From G039029935 sp039029935 (GTDB lineage: Bacteria > Chloroflexota > Anaerolineae > Caldilineales > Caldilineaceae), in assembly GCA_039029935.1 (NCBI GenBank), contig JBCCFC010000292.1:1-11743 (forward strand): DNA of 11,743 bases. Reading direction: 5' to 3'. Every line of letters starts with the position of its first letter. The first letter of the stretch is position 1. Below the pieces are notes generated by a model. It was not told the DNA's origin, did not search any database, and worked only from the letters and a program-made list of their open reading frames with translations. Positions 5,801 to 11,743 of this stretch are shown piece by piece. The translations under genes were made by a program, and so were the position numbers.

Positions 5801-7954
5801 TTGAAATCAGTAAATAACATCACCATCTCAACAGGACAACCGCTGCCACTGGGCGCAACTGTCACAGCAAATGGGGTAAACTTCGCCATCTTCAGTCGTC
5901 ATGCAACCCGTGTATGGCTGCTGCTCTTTGATCAGCCGACCAACGCAACCCCTAGTCACCGCATTGCGCTTGACCCAGCCATCCATCGTACAGGTGATAC
6001 GTGGCATATCCATCTCAACGAAATCGAACACGGGCAATGCTATCTCTATCAGATGGATGGCCCTTATGTACCCAGCGAAGGCCATCGTTTTAACAAACAT
6101 AAACCACTACTCGACCCCTATGCCAAAGCGGTGACTGGTAGATTTGATCATAGTCTCGATGATGCATTTGGCTATGATCCAGCAGATGAAGGTGCACTTT
6201 CGACCACGACCAACTTTGCCGACATGCCCAAATGCATTGTCTACGGCCCAGATGATTTTGACTGGCAAGGCACAAGACCGCTCAATCGGCCACTCAACGA
6301 AACCGTAATCTACGAGACCCATGTTCGCAGCTTGACTTGTCATCCAGAGACCGCCCATGAACATCCGGGAACATTTCACGGCGTCATCGAACGCATACCC
6401 TATTTTCAAGAGTTAGGCATCACGGCTGTAGAACTGTTGCCCATTCACCTATTTGATGAATGGGAATTTGAACGGTACAATCCGCTAAATGGTGAACGGC
6501 TGCGCAACTATTGGGGCTATAACTCGCTTAACTTCTTTGCGCCGCACAACGCCTATAGCCATCTTGATGCCTCGCAGGGTCAGCAAGTAGTCGCCTTTAA
6601 AGAGATGGTCCGCGCACTGCACCAAGCAGGCATTGAAGTCATTCTGGACGTTGTTTACAATCACACGGTTGAAAATGATCATATTGGGCGGACACTCTCC
6701 TATCGTGGAATCGACAACACCATTTATTACATGCTTGAAGATGACAAACGTCACTATCGAAACTTTTCGGGTGTGGGCAATACCCTCAACTGTGGGCATC
6801 CGGTGGTGCAGGACTTAATTCTCGACAGCCTGCGATACTGGGTGCAAGAGATGCATGTCGATGGCTTCCGCTTTGACTTGACGACTGTGCTGGCACGCAA
6901 TATTTCCGGTGAGGTCGAACCCAATGGACCACTGCTCACACGTATTGCCGAAGACCCGCTGCTACGCAACACCAAGCTCATTGCCGAGCCTTGGGACATT
7001 GGTGGCTATCAAGTGGGCAATTTCAACCCCGATAGCCAACGCTGGCTAGAGTGGAACGACAAATATCGTGACGAGGTGCGCCGTTTCTGGCGAGGAGATG
7101 CCGGGCATACCAGTGAATTGACAACACGCATTGCAGGTAGTGCAGACCTCTACTATGCCAGCCGCACACCAGGGCATAGCATCAACTTTTTGGCGGCGCA
7201 TGATGGTTTTACGCTCAACGATTTGGTCAGCTATAACGAAAAGCATAACGAGGCCAACGGTGAGGCTAATCGTGATGGACACGGCCATAATTTCAGCCAT
7301 AATCATGGTCTGGAGGGAACTGTTGGATCAGAGGATAATCCAGAGATTGAAGTGGTACGCAACCGCCAAGTTAAAAATTTATTTGCGACGCTTCTCCTCT
7401 CACAAGGGACGCCCATGATTAACGGCGGTGATGAATTCCGTCGGACACAGGGTGGCAACAACAACGCCTATTGTCAACACAACGAAGTTTCATGGTATGA
7501 CTGGCGTCTGCTAGAGCAACACAGTGACATATTCCGCTTTGTCAAAACGCTGATTGCCTTCCGACAGGCGCACCCGATTCTGCGCCGCGTCACCTTCCTC
7601 GAAGACAGCCAGGTGCGCTGGTACAATGCCAAGAGCGAATCGGCAACATGGGCAGAGGCAGACAAGCTGTTGATGTGCGTGATGAGTGGTGCAAAAGAGC
7701 ATATTGACGCCGCGGAGAGTGATACCGGAGATGATGTTGATTTGCTGATGATTTTTAACGCGGATACGGATGGACATGATATTGGCATCTTGCCAAGCCC
7801 GAATGGGCAGCCTTGGGGACGTTTGATGGATACAGCGTTGGATGCGCCGGATGATATCGTTGCCGGGAAGCCAATACATCTGGTTGATAACGGGTCACTA
7901 TATACGGTGCAACCACGTTCAACTGTTGTATTGGCCTCCGTTATTTTAACATAA
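5801..7954 (+). CDS. glgX: Glycogen debranching enzyme GlgX (GH13 isoamylase type)
   Basis: 717 residues, cytoplasmic, hydrolysing alpha-1,6 branch linkages of glycogen or limit dextrins. An N-terminal CBM48 module (about 12-110; P-L-G-A-T ... G-V-N-F-A-I-F-S) precedes the GH13 barrel. All four GH13 regions are present: I, D283-V-V-Y-N-H288; II, G-F-R-F-D359 (nucleophile); III, A-E396-P-W-D (acid/base); IV, H467-D468 (transition-state Asp). A beta-sandwich tail follows (about 615-715). The length fits GlgX/TreX enzymes; the tail has an acidic stretch (about 634-646) of no clear meaning. The start is TTG with AAAGGA nine bases upstream. It is transcribed away from the sugar importer, so the two may share regulation; no other glycogen gene is in the window. 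Stop TAA at 7952-7954; a dioxygenase remnant begins within 60 bp. Confidence 0.95.
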   Translation: MKSVNNITISTGQPLPLGATVTANGVNFAIFSRHATRVWLLLFDQPTNATPSHRIALDPAIHRTGDTWHIHLNEIEHGQCYLYQMDGPYVPSEGHRFNKHKPLLDPYAKAVTGRFDHSLDDAFGYDPADEGALSTTTNFADMPKCIVYGPDDFDWQGTRPLNRPLNETVIYETHVRSLTCHPETAHEHPGTFHGVIERIPYFQELGITAVELLPIHLFDEWEFERYNPLNGERLRNYWGYNSLNFFAPHNAYSHLDASQGQQVVAFKEMVRALHQAGIEVILDVVYNHTVENDHIGRTLSYRGIDNTIYYMLEDDKRHYRNFSGVGNTLNCGHPVVQDLILDSLRYWVQEMHVDGFRFDLTTVLARNISGEVEPNGPLLTRIAEDPLLRNTKLIAEPWDIGGYQVGNFNPDSQRWLEWNDKYRDEVRRFWRGDAGHTSELTTRIAGSADLYYASRTPGHSINFLAAHDGFTLNDLVSYNEKHNEANGEANRDGHGHNFSHNHGLEGTVGSEDNPEIEVVRNRQVKNLFATLLLSQGTPMINGGDEFRRTQGGNNNAYCQHNEVSWYDWRLLEQHSDIFRFVKTLIAFRQAHPILRRVTFLEDSQVRWYNAKSESATWAEADKLLMCVMSGAKEHIDAAESDTGDDVDLLMIFNADTDGHDIGILPSPNGQPWGRLMDTALDAPDDIVAGKPIHLVDNGSLYTVQPRSTVVLASVILT

Positions 7955-7983
7955 TATATTTTCTCAAATGTTCCATTCGATAT

Positions 7984-8280
7984 TTGGCAAAACCGCTATC
8001 GGGCTTGGCAAACCACCCCAATGAAGTGCGGCTAACGGTCCCCAAAGGCCCTGTCTTCCTGTTCAACGGTGCAATCTGGCATTCGGCAGGCGCAAACCAC
8101 ACCGCGCAACCACGCATTGCCCTGCTCTGCTTCTGCCGCCGCTCGTTTGTCAAGCCCATGTTTAACTTTGTGCATCACCTCAAGCCAGCGGTGGTGGTTT
8201 GTGTTATACCGCAGATGCATCGTATCTATGGATTTGATTCGCAGCCAAAACCACCAGACCAACAAAATCTAAGTCGCTAA
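7984..8280 (+). pseudogene. C-terminal remnant of a PhyH-type Fe(II)/2-oxoglutarate dioxygenase
   Basis: A 98-codon frame preserves only the last third of a phytanoyl-CoA-dioxygenase-like protein. It reads V-P-K-G-P-V-F-L-F-N-G-A-I-W-H-S-A-G-A-N (residues 19-38), i.e. the strand leading to the distal iron-ligand His33, then P-R44-I-A-L, the Arg that binds 2-oxoglutarate, exactly 11 residues later as in PHYH. The tail (R-S-F-V-K-P-M ... P-Q-M-H-R-I-Y-G-F) also looks like the family. The H-x-D part, hence about 150-200 upstream residues, is missing, and no ribosome binding site precedes it. The fragment's frame abuts the end of glgX, suggesting a deletion with its left end near 7955-8010. It cannot be active. 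It ends 6 bp before the stop of the converging dioxygenase gene. Confidence 0.7.
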
Positions 8281-8286
8281 ACACAC

Positions 8287-9120
8287 CTATGACCACACAA
8301 ATATTTCATCGTCATCTTCCGAATACCCAATAAAGACGGCCAACACGGCACGTGGATTGTCGCCATCAATCGGTGGAATCTCGTGGATGCAGCGCGTATT
8401 GAAGAAATAGAGATCGCCGGGCGCCAAATCGACGCGGTAGTTGCCGATGTTATTGTCGGCGGCGTATTCAGGGAAGGTCTCGGCTTCAATATGGGGCTGC
8501 ACATCCTCAGTCCACAGGCATTGATGCAGGATGGTCTGTGCGCTACGCCCCTGCTGTGATGCGTTCTGCAAACAGAGGATGCCCGCAAATTGATGCGTAA
8601 AGCGCGAGGCGGCGTAGTTGAAGCGCTTTTCTCGTAACGTCACGTGGTCGATATGTGGTTTGTAGGAGTGGCTCTCGTAGTGGATGCGGAAGATGGCGGG
8701 GCCATATTGACGACCATCCGGCTCTTGGCCGACCATGACCTTTTTGCCAGCGGCCAACTGACTGAGCGCATCGTACATACATTTGACCGGATCATCAAAG
8801 CCAGTAAATAGAAATTTGTATAACTCATGTGTGGCGACTGCATGGTTGAGGAAGTGTTCCTTATCATCGCCCTTGTTGTTGAGGCTGGAGCCAATGTCAA
8901 TGCGGTTGCGTTTGTCTGCGCTCGCAACATTGGGGTCACGCATCAACCCCCAGTCCGTAAAGCGTTGTAAAAGCTCCGTACATTGCGCTGGCTCATAGGC
9001 ATTGCGCAACATAATCGCGGGAATATCGGCTTTAGCGAGCGACAGCAGTGGATCGACATAGTTGTTGAGTACGGTCTCCATATCTGGTTCGGCCGCGTTC
9101 CATGTCATTGTGGTTTGCAT
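8287..9120 (-). CDS. Putative Fe(II)/2-oxoglutarate-dependent dioxygenase
   Basis: 277-residue soluble protein. The metal triad is visible as H156-I-D158 (K-P-H-I-D-H-V) and H246 (N-T-R-C-I-H-E-I), and the 2-oxoglutarate-binding Arg as R257 (N-P-R-A-V-L), 11 residues after the distal His. The core strands (A-P-G-D-L-Y-F-F-N) fit the double-stranded beta-helix. The N-terminal 130 residues are mostly helical and not recognised. It is more distant from classical PhyH than the next gene and closer in style to general 2OG-Fe(II) oxygenases; substrate unknown, possibly a small metabolite or amino-acid derivative. ATG 9120 is preceded by AGGAGA six bases upstream. A short hairpin (9156-9172) lies in its leader, and the CGGATT hairpin separates it from the upstream dioxygenase gene in the same direction, so joint transcription is uncertain. 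Confidence 0.85.
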   Translation of the reverse strand: MQTTMTWNAAEPDMETVLNNYVDPLLSLAKADIPAIMLRNAYEPAQCTELLQRFTDWGLMRDPNVASADKRNRIDIGSSLNNKGDDKEHFLNHAVATHELYKFLFTGFDDPVKCMYDALSQLAAGKKVMVGQEPDGRQYGPAIFRIHYESHSYKPHIDHVTLREKRFNYAASRFTHQFAGILCLQNASQQGRSAQTILHQCLWTEDVQPHIEAETFPEYAADNNIGNYRVDLAPGDLYFFNTRCIHEIPPIDGDNPRAVLAVFIGYSEDDDEIFVWS

Positions 9121-9155
9121 AAAATTTCTCCTGTGAAAGTTCAGTGGTCTAAGTA

Positions 9156-9172
9156 AACCTCAAAAAGAGGTT
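9156..9172 (-). other. Short leader hairpin before the dioxygenase gene at 9120
   Basis: AACCTC (9156-9161), five-base loop, GAGGTT (9167-9172). It lies 36-52 bases before the start codon. It could be part of the leader or the tail of a terminator for the upstream gene; on the minus strand the loop is TTTTT. Minor. Confidence 0.4.
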
Positions 9173-9180
9173 AGAAAACC

Positions 9181-9265
9181 ATACTACAACGGATTTAGGT
9201 CGGGGGACGGATTTTTCCCTCTATGCAAGGCAAATCCGTTCCCCCTCCTAAATCCGTTGTAGTAT
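9181..9265. repeat. Long hairpin, CGGATT family, copy 2
   Basis: Perfect 19-bp outer arms (9181-9199 and 9247-9265, containing ACAACGGATTTAGG), then a two-base/one-base internal loop, then inner arms 9202-9214 and 9232-9245 (GGGGGACGGATTT against its complement with one bulged T), closing on a 17-base loop. It has the same plan as 1914-1987: an outer arm with CGGATTTnGG and an inner arm with GAACGGATT (best seen on the minus strand of both). The flanking sequences differ, so this is a mobile or dispersed family. It lies between two genes in the same direction and could end or attenuate transcription from the 9295-10125 gene. Confidence 0.85.
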
Positions 9266-9294
9266 TTTCGACAGTCTATAAACTGTTATGTACT

Positions 9295-10125
9295 TTATTG
9301 CAATAACGTCCCTGGCACACGATTCCATTCAGCCTGTTGTCCATGAGCTCTACCCTCAAGGAGCAATGGTTGCAGCCGTTTCAAGTCATCCTGCGTAAGC
9401 TCGTGGAGCGGATTAACATACAAATGCTGCTGAAACCCAGCCTGTACACGTTCAGATGCTTGATCCAACCGTGGCAGATACCATAAGGTGAGAACGGTTC
9501 GCCGTGTATCGGTCTGGTTTTGATTGGCACTATGCAGGAGCCGCGCATCCCCAATCACCAAATCACCCGCTTGAACAGGCACATCGACTGCAGGAGGATG
9601 TTTGGACATGAGTGGATGGGTGTAATCGGTTGACGCCCGAATATCAGAATCGTGGCCTTTGCCTAATAAATCGTGGATATCAAAACGTTGTATATGCGAA
9701 CGCGGGATGATGCGCAAACAGCCATTCTCGACCCGCGTATCGGTCAGATAATACATCAGAAACAGTTGATGCGGCAACGGGTCTGCGGACTCGGGTTCAT
9801 CCCAAAAGACCCAATCTTGATGCCAGTACAAGGGTGGCTCATGGGGTTCCTTGGCGATGACAAAGCCGCTCCAATATTTGGGATGTTGAAAGCCAAGTTG
9901 GTGCAAGGCGTTGATGGCCCTCGGCCACGTGATTAAATCCAGAAAGGCCGTATCCTGATATTGAATGGCAACAATGTTCCCTTGGTTATTCTTTTTTGTT
10001 GCGTATTCATTGGCATCAAGTACATTGTCGGAGGCGATGCGCAGCCGATGTAACAAATCATCTGATAACACATTCTCGAAGACGCAATAACCATCGGTCA
10101 CTAGTTGGTTGAGCTTAGAATCCAT
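9295..10125 (-). CDS. Phytanoyl-CoA dioxygenase (PhyH) family protein
   Basis: 276-residue soluble Fe(II)/2-oxoglutarate oxygenase. The PhyH signature is complete: an opening D-G-Y-C-V-F-E-N-V-L (11-20), Y-W-H102-Q-D104-W giving the first two iron ligands, the family motif V-E-N-G-C-L-R-I-I-P-R-S-H (132-144), A-G-D-L-V-I-G-D-A-R-L-L-H198-S-A-N with the third ligand, and R209 for 2-oxoglutarate, 11 residues later. Family members hydroxylate or halogenate very diverse small molecules; bacterial ones are rarely true phytanoyl-CoA enzymes, so no substrate is assigned. ATG 10125 has GAGGG four bases upstream. It is the first minus-strand gene after the divergent region with the MITE-like element. 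A second dioxygenase gene follows 174 bp downstream. Confidence 0.93.
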   Translation of the reverse strand: MDSKLNQLVTDGYCVFENVLSDDLLHRLRIASDNVLDANEYATKKNNQGNIVAIQYQDTAFLDLITWPRAINALHQLGFQHPKYWSGFVIAKEPHEPPLYWHQDWVFWDEPESADPLPHQLFLMYYLTDTRVENGCLRIIPRSHIQRFDIHDLLGKGHDSDIRASTDYTHPLMSKHPPAVDVPVQAGDLVIGDARLLHSANQNQTDTRRTVLTLWYLPRLDQASERVQAGFQQHLYVNPLHELTQDDLKRLQPLLLEGRAHGQQAEWNRVPGTLLQ

Positions 10126-10204
10126 GTTTCCCTCTTATCAAATTGTTGTTCGACTAAAGTGTGACTTTTCAGAAAATTATACACGAAAGGCTATCGCCCA
10201 AACA

Positions 10205-10221
10205 AGTCATTAAAAATGACT
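10205..10221. promoter_or_regulatory. 7-bp inverted repeat, possible operator
   Basis: AGTCATT and AATGACT separated by AAA form a compact palindrome 80-96 bases upstream of the PhyH-family gene start, a usual distance for a dimeric regulator. It has no T-run, so it is not a terminator. No regulator is known. Confidence 0.3.
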
Positions 10222-10381
10222 GTAAATCGCTACCCAGCATTGACACGCCAGTTGCACCAAATACAATCCACAGATACAATCAAGCATCAATCATCTTTTC
10301 AGGTGATGACTTTGTTCAAAAAAAGCGCAAGCACAGAACCTCGCGATGATTCTACGTGGAAAATCTCTGCGTTCTTTGCGT

Positions 10382-10537
10382 GTTCTGCTGTTTGTTTGTA
10401 ATGGTCAAATCGAAGTTAAACAACATTGTAGGGGCGATGCCTTGTGCTTGCCCTCGTGGTAAGAGTCGGGCGAGCGCAAGGCATCGTCCCTACAATGAAT
10501 GTTCGGGTTGTTGTTGACCACTACAGTTCTGCTGTTT
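10382..10537. mobile_element. Candidate MITE-like element with flanking direct repeats
   Basis: Nested symmetry: a perfect 12-bp direct repeat GTTCTGCTGTTT (10382-10393 and 10526-10537) flanks a 12-bp inverted repeat with one mismatch (TGTAATGGTCAA at 10397-10408; TTGACCACTACA at 10514-10525), which flanks the 30-bp palindrome at 10424-10497. The right inverted repeat touches the right direct repeat; on the left there is a 3-base gap. This is the layout of a non-coding miniature element of about 130 bp with a target duplication. There is no coding capacity, and the parent transposon is not in the window. A chance arrangement of repeats is the alternative. Confidence 0.5.
10424..10497. repeat. 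30-bp near-perfect palindrome, GTAGGGGCGATGCC type
   Basis: Arms 10424-10453 and 10468-10497, 14-base loop. Of 30 pairs, 27 are Watson-Crick; the other three are G-U or U-G in a plus-strand transcript but mismatches on the minus strand. The sequence type (TTGTAGGGGCGA...) resembles dispersed palindromes I recall from Chloroflexota and other environmental genomes. It would fold in the leader of the reductase mRNA if the promoter lies upstream. Confidence 0.85.
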
Positions 10538-10562
10538 TTTCTGCAAAGGCATCGTTTTTTAT

Positions 10563-10569
10563 AAAGGAG
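10563..10569 (+). promoter_or_regulatory. Ribosome binding site that sets the reductase start at 10576
   Basis: AAAGGAG six bases before ATG 10576. The longer in-frame start at 10444 would encode the palindrome arm and has no such site, so it is rejected. Confidence 0.85.
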
Positions 10570-10575
10570 CGTTTC

Positions 10576-11493
10576 ATGAAAATCGCAATTATGGGGACAG
10601 GCGGTCTTGGTGGGTATTTTGGCGGTCGGTTGGCACATGCTGGTAGAGATGTGACGTTTATCGCGCGCAGTCAACGCGCCACAATGGAGGCCAATGGATT
10701 ACGTGTCCAAAGTTTTGAAGAGGATGTTGTGGTGAATCCGGTCAAAGTGGCCTCTGAACCCGCAGATGTAGGCCCTGTTGATGTCATCCTCTTTTGTGTC
10801 AAAGCCTATGATGCCGAACGAGCAGCGGAAGCGATGAAACCGATGGTCGGTGCGCAAACGGCGGTGATTCCTGTCCTCAATGGCATTGATCACATCGCCA
10901 TCATGCAACGTGTGTTGGGGCCAGATGTGGTTCTTGGCGGTTTAACCAATATGACCGCACATGTCATCGCCCCAGGCCATGTGGAGCGTGTGGGTACGCA
11001 TGGAGCGTTTCAGTTTGGTGAGCTGGCGGGGGGAATGTCGGTGCGCTGTGAAGCCATTTACAAAGAGCTAGATGTGCCTGGTGTACCAATCACGGCGATT
11101 CCCAACATCACCGAACGCATATGGTGGAAGCTTGGGTTGATTTCCAGCATCAGTGTGTTTCCAACCATACATGGCTCAAAGCAAATTATGTGGTCGATTC
11201 CTGAGACACGTAATCTGATCTATCAGGCAGCACAGGAAGCATTGGCTGTCGCCGAGGCCAATGGCGTTTCATTGGGTGCGGGCTATCCGGATGAAATTAT
11301 GGGGTTGGCGGATGACCTCCCGATGGACTTCAAACCATCAATGGGCGTTGCCTTAGAGAAAGGTCAGCCACTTGAAATCGAGGGCATCAACGGCACGATG
11401 GTGCGTTATGGACAGGAGGCAGGTGTACCAACGCCCGTCAATGCGTTTATGTATGCGTGTTTGTTGCCATACAAGGATGGCCCGCCAGAATAG
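10576..11493 (+). CDS. PanE/ApbA-family NADPH-dependent reductase (2-dehydropantoate 2-reductase-like)
   Basis: 305 residues, the usual family length. A Rossmann domain opens with K-I-A-I-M-G7-T-G9-G-L-G12 for NADPH, followed by F-C-V-K76-A-Y-D and P-V-L-N102-G (substrate and cofactor contacts). The helical C-terminal domain has the catalytic Lys as K185 in R-I-W-W-K-L and the conserved Glu as E267 in P-L-E-I-E-G-I-N-G. The family reduces 2-dehydropantoate to pantoate in pantothenate synthesis, but several usual residues differ: the two Asn after the catalytic Lys are I189 and S193, and the Asp in the S-M-x-x-D stretch is A259. A different 2-oxo-acid substrate is therefore possible, and panE is not assigned. 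The start is set by AAAGGAG at 10563. No other pantothenate gene is adjacent; a lipoprotein gene follows after 58 bp. Confidence 0.9.
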   Translation: MKIAIMGTGGLGGYFGGRLAHAGRDVTFIARSQRATMEANGLRVQSFEEDVVVNPVKVASEPADVGPVDVILFCVKAYDAERAAEAMKPMVGAQTAVIPVLNGIDHIAIMQRVLGPDVVLGGLTNMTAHVIAPGHVERVGTHGAFQFGELAGGMSVRCEAIYKELDVPGVPITAIPNITERIWWKLGLISSISVFPTIHGSKQIMWSIPETRNLIYQAAQEALAVAEANGVSLGAGYPDEIMGLADDLPMDFKPSMGVALEKGQPLEIEGINGTMVRYGQEAGVPTPVNAFMYACLLPYKDGPPE

Positions 11494-11500
11494 TCAGCGT

Positions 11501-11534
11501 TGGATGATGTCGGTGTGTGCGCGGACCTCATCCA
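11501..11534 (+). terminator. Weak hairpin after the reductase gene
   Basis: TGGATGA (11501-11507) pairs with TCATCCA (11528-11534); after one mismatch a further GTC/GAC gives ten pairs around a 12-base loop. It starts 8 bases after the stop codon, but no T-run follows, so it may be a weak or factor-dependent terminator, or only a leader structure of the next gene. Confidence 0.35.
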
Positions 11535-11551
11535 TAGAATATAGGGAAATT

Positions 11552-11743
11552 ATGCAATCGAATCACAACAATCAATACAAAATCATAACCATTGTGGGCA
11601 TATGCTGGGCATTTTTGTTCCTCTTGACAGCTTGTCAGCCCAAATACAACCTCAACAGCTTACAGACCAGCCCCGAACTTGAGGTGATGAGAATTGGACG
11701 TGGTTCGATTAGCGGTGTGGCCTATGCCCCCGATGGCAACACC
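11552..11743 (+). CDS. Lipoprotein with probable WD40-type repeats, N-terminal part
   Basis: ATG 11552 opens a frame that runs off the right edge; 64 residues are visible. Residues 1-28 form a lipoprotein signal: polar and basic start (M-Q-S-N-H-N-N-Q-Y-K), hydrophobic core (11-25) and lipobox L-T-A-C28. After a linker, residues 50-64 read R-G-S-I-S-G-V-A-Y-A-P-D-G-N-T, the typical first strand of a WD40 repeat (V-x-x-V-A-Y-S-P-D-G). The protein is probably exported, lipid-anchored and beta-propeller-like; such proteins often mediate binding and no enzyme activity is implied. The ribosome site is modest (AGGGA, four bases before the ATG). It lies 58 bp after the reductase gene in the same direction; co-transcription is possible despite the weak hairpin. 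Confidence 0.8.
   Translation, partial: MQSNHNNQYKIITIVGICWAFLFLLTACQPKYNLNSLQTSPELEVMRIGRGSISGVAYAPDGNT

Larger units (their letters stand above)
10126..10575. other. Divergent intergenic region with repeat element
   Basis: 450 bp between the PhyH-family gene (-) and the reductase gene (+). A 62-codon plus-strand frame (10161-10349) and the 44-codon upstream extension of the reductase frame are not convincing genes. It holds a 7-bp inverted repeat, AGTCATT-AAA-AATGACT (10205-10221), that could be an operator for either gene, and the nested repeat at 10382-10537. Promoters were not recognised with confidence. Confidence 0.6.

Noticed and set aside
10189..10199. GGCTATCGCCC, shared with the 43-bp repeats at 1984-2079
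   Set aside because: Only 11 bases match and the flanks do not; too short to call a third copy.
10161..10349. 62-codon plus-strand frame in the divergent region
   Set aside because: No ribosome site or recognisable motif; it overlaps the small palindrome at 10205-10221.
10355..10380. TCTCTGCGTTCTTTGCG-like stretch
   Set aside because: It recalls a sequence I have seen scattered in cyanobacterial and Chloroflexota intergenic DNA, but there is a single copy here and no structure, so it is not listed as a repeat.
10444..10575. 44-codon N-terminal extension of the reductase
   Set aside because: It would translate an arm of the repeat, and the Rossmann motif should sit at the very N-terminus, as it does from ATG 10576.

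Overview
The window looks like chromosomal DNA from an uncultured or environmental member of the Chloroflexota (Anaerolineae/Caldilineae-like). This is inferred from a twin-arginine lipoprotein sugar-binding protein with an Ala/Pro/Gly-rich linker, a WD40-type lipoprotein, a two-permease sugar importer without its own ATPase, several phytanoyl-CoA-dioxygenase-like proteins, and many dispersed hairpin repeats between genes. Coding DNA is of moderate GC; the first ~500 bases and the region around 5540-5800 are AT-rich. No rRNA, tRNA, CRISPR array, transposase or phage gene was seen. The assignment rests on style, not on a marker gene.

Layout. 1-509: mostly non-coding, with a possible gene end on the minus strand at the left edge (weak SnoaL-like signature). 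510-1754 (+): a two-part protein of unknown function (YbjN-like N-terminus, Pro/Ser linker, helical modules). 1755-2086: a repeat-rich convergent intergenic region with a long hairpin and two copies of a 43-bp direct repeat. 2087-5523 (-): a sugar ABC importer operon in transcription order binding protein, long stem-loop, MalF-type permease, MalG-type permease. 5524-5800: a divergent promoter region with a spaced inverted repeat that could be an operator. 5801-7954 (+): glycogen debranching enzyme GlgX starting with TTG. 7984-8280 (+): a 5'-truncated remnant of a PhyH-type dioxygenase. 8287-9120 (-) and 9295-10125 (-): two intact Fe(II)/2-oxoglutarate dioxygenases, separated by a second hairpin of the same family as the one at 1914-1987. 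10126-10575: an intergenic region carrying a MITE-like nested repeat. 10576-11493 (+): a PanE/ApbA-family reductase. 11552 to the right edge (+): the start of a WD40-type lipoprotein.

How the genes may work together. The importer and GlgX are divergently transcribed from one 277-bp region, which fits joint control of uptake of an oligosaccharide (possibly alpha-glucan-derived) and cleavage of alpha-1,6 branches; the substrate is not readable from sequence. The two intact dioxygenases and the truncated third form a local cluster of the same fold; their substrates are unknown. The most notable non-coding content is four long hairpins of three kinds placed between genes: two related CGGATT hairpins, a GTAGGTC-type stem-loop inside the importer operon, and a 30-bp near-perfect palindrome inside a candidate miniature element upstream of the reductase gene. 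No clearly new multi-gene system is visible.
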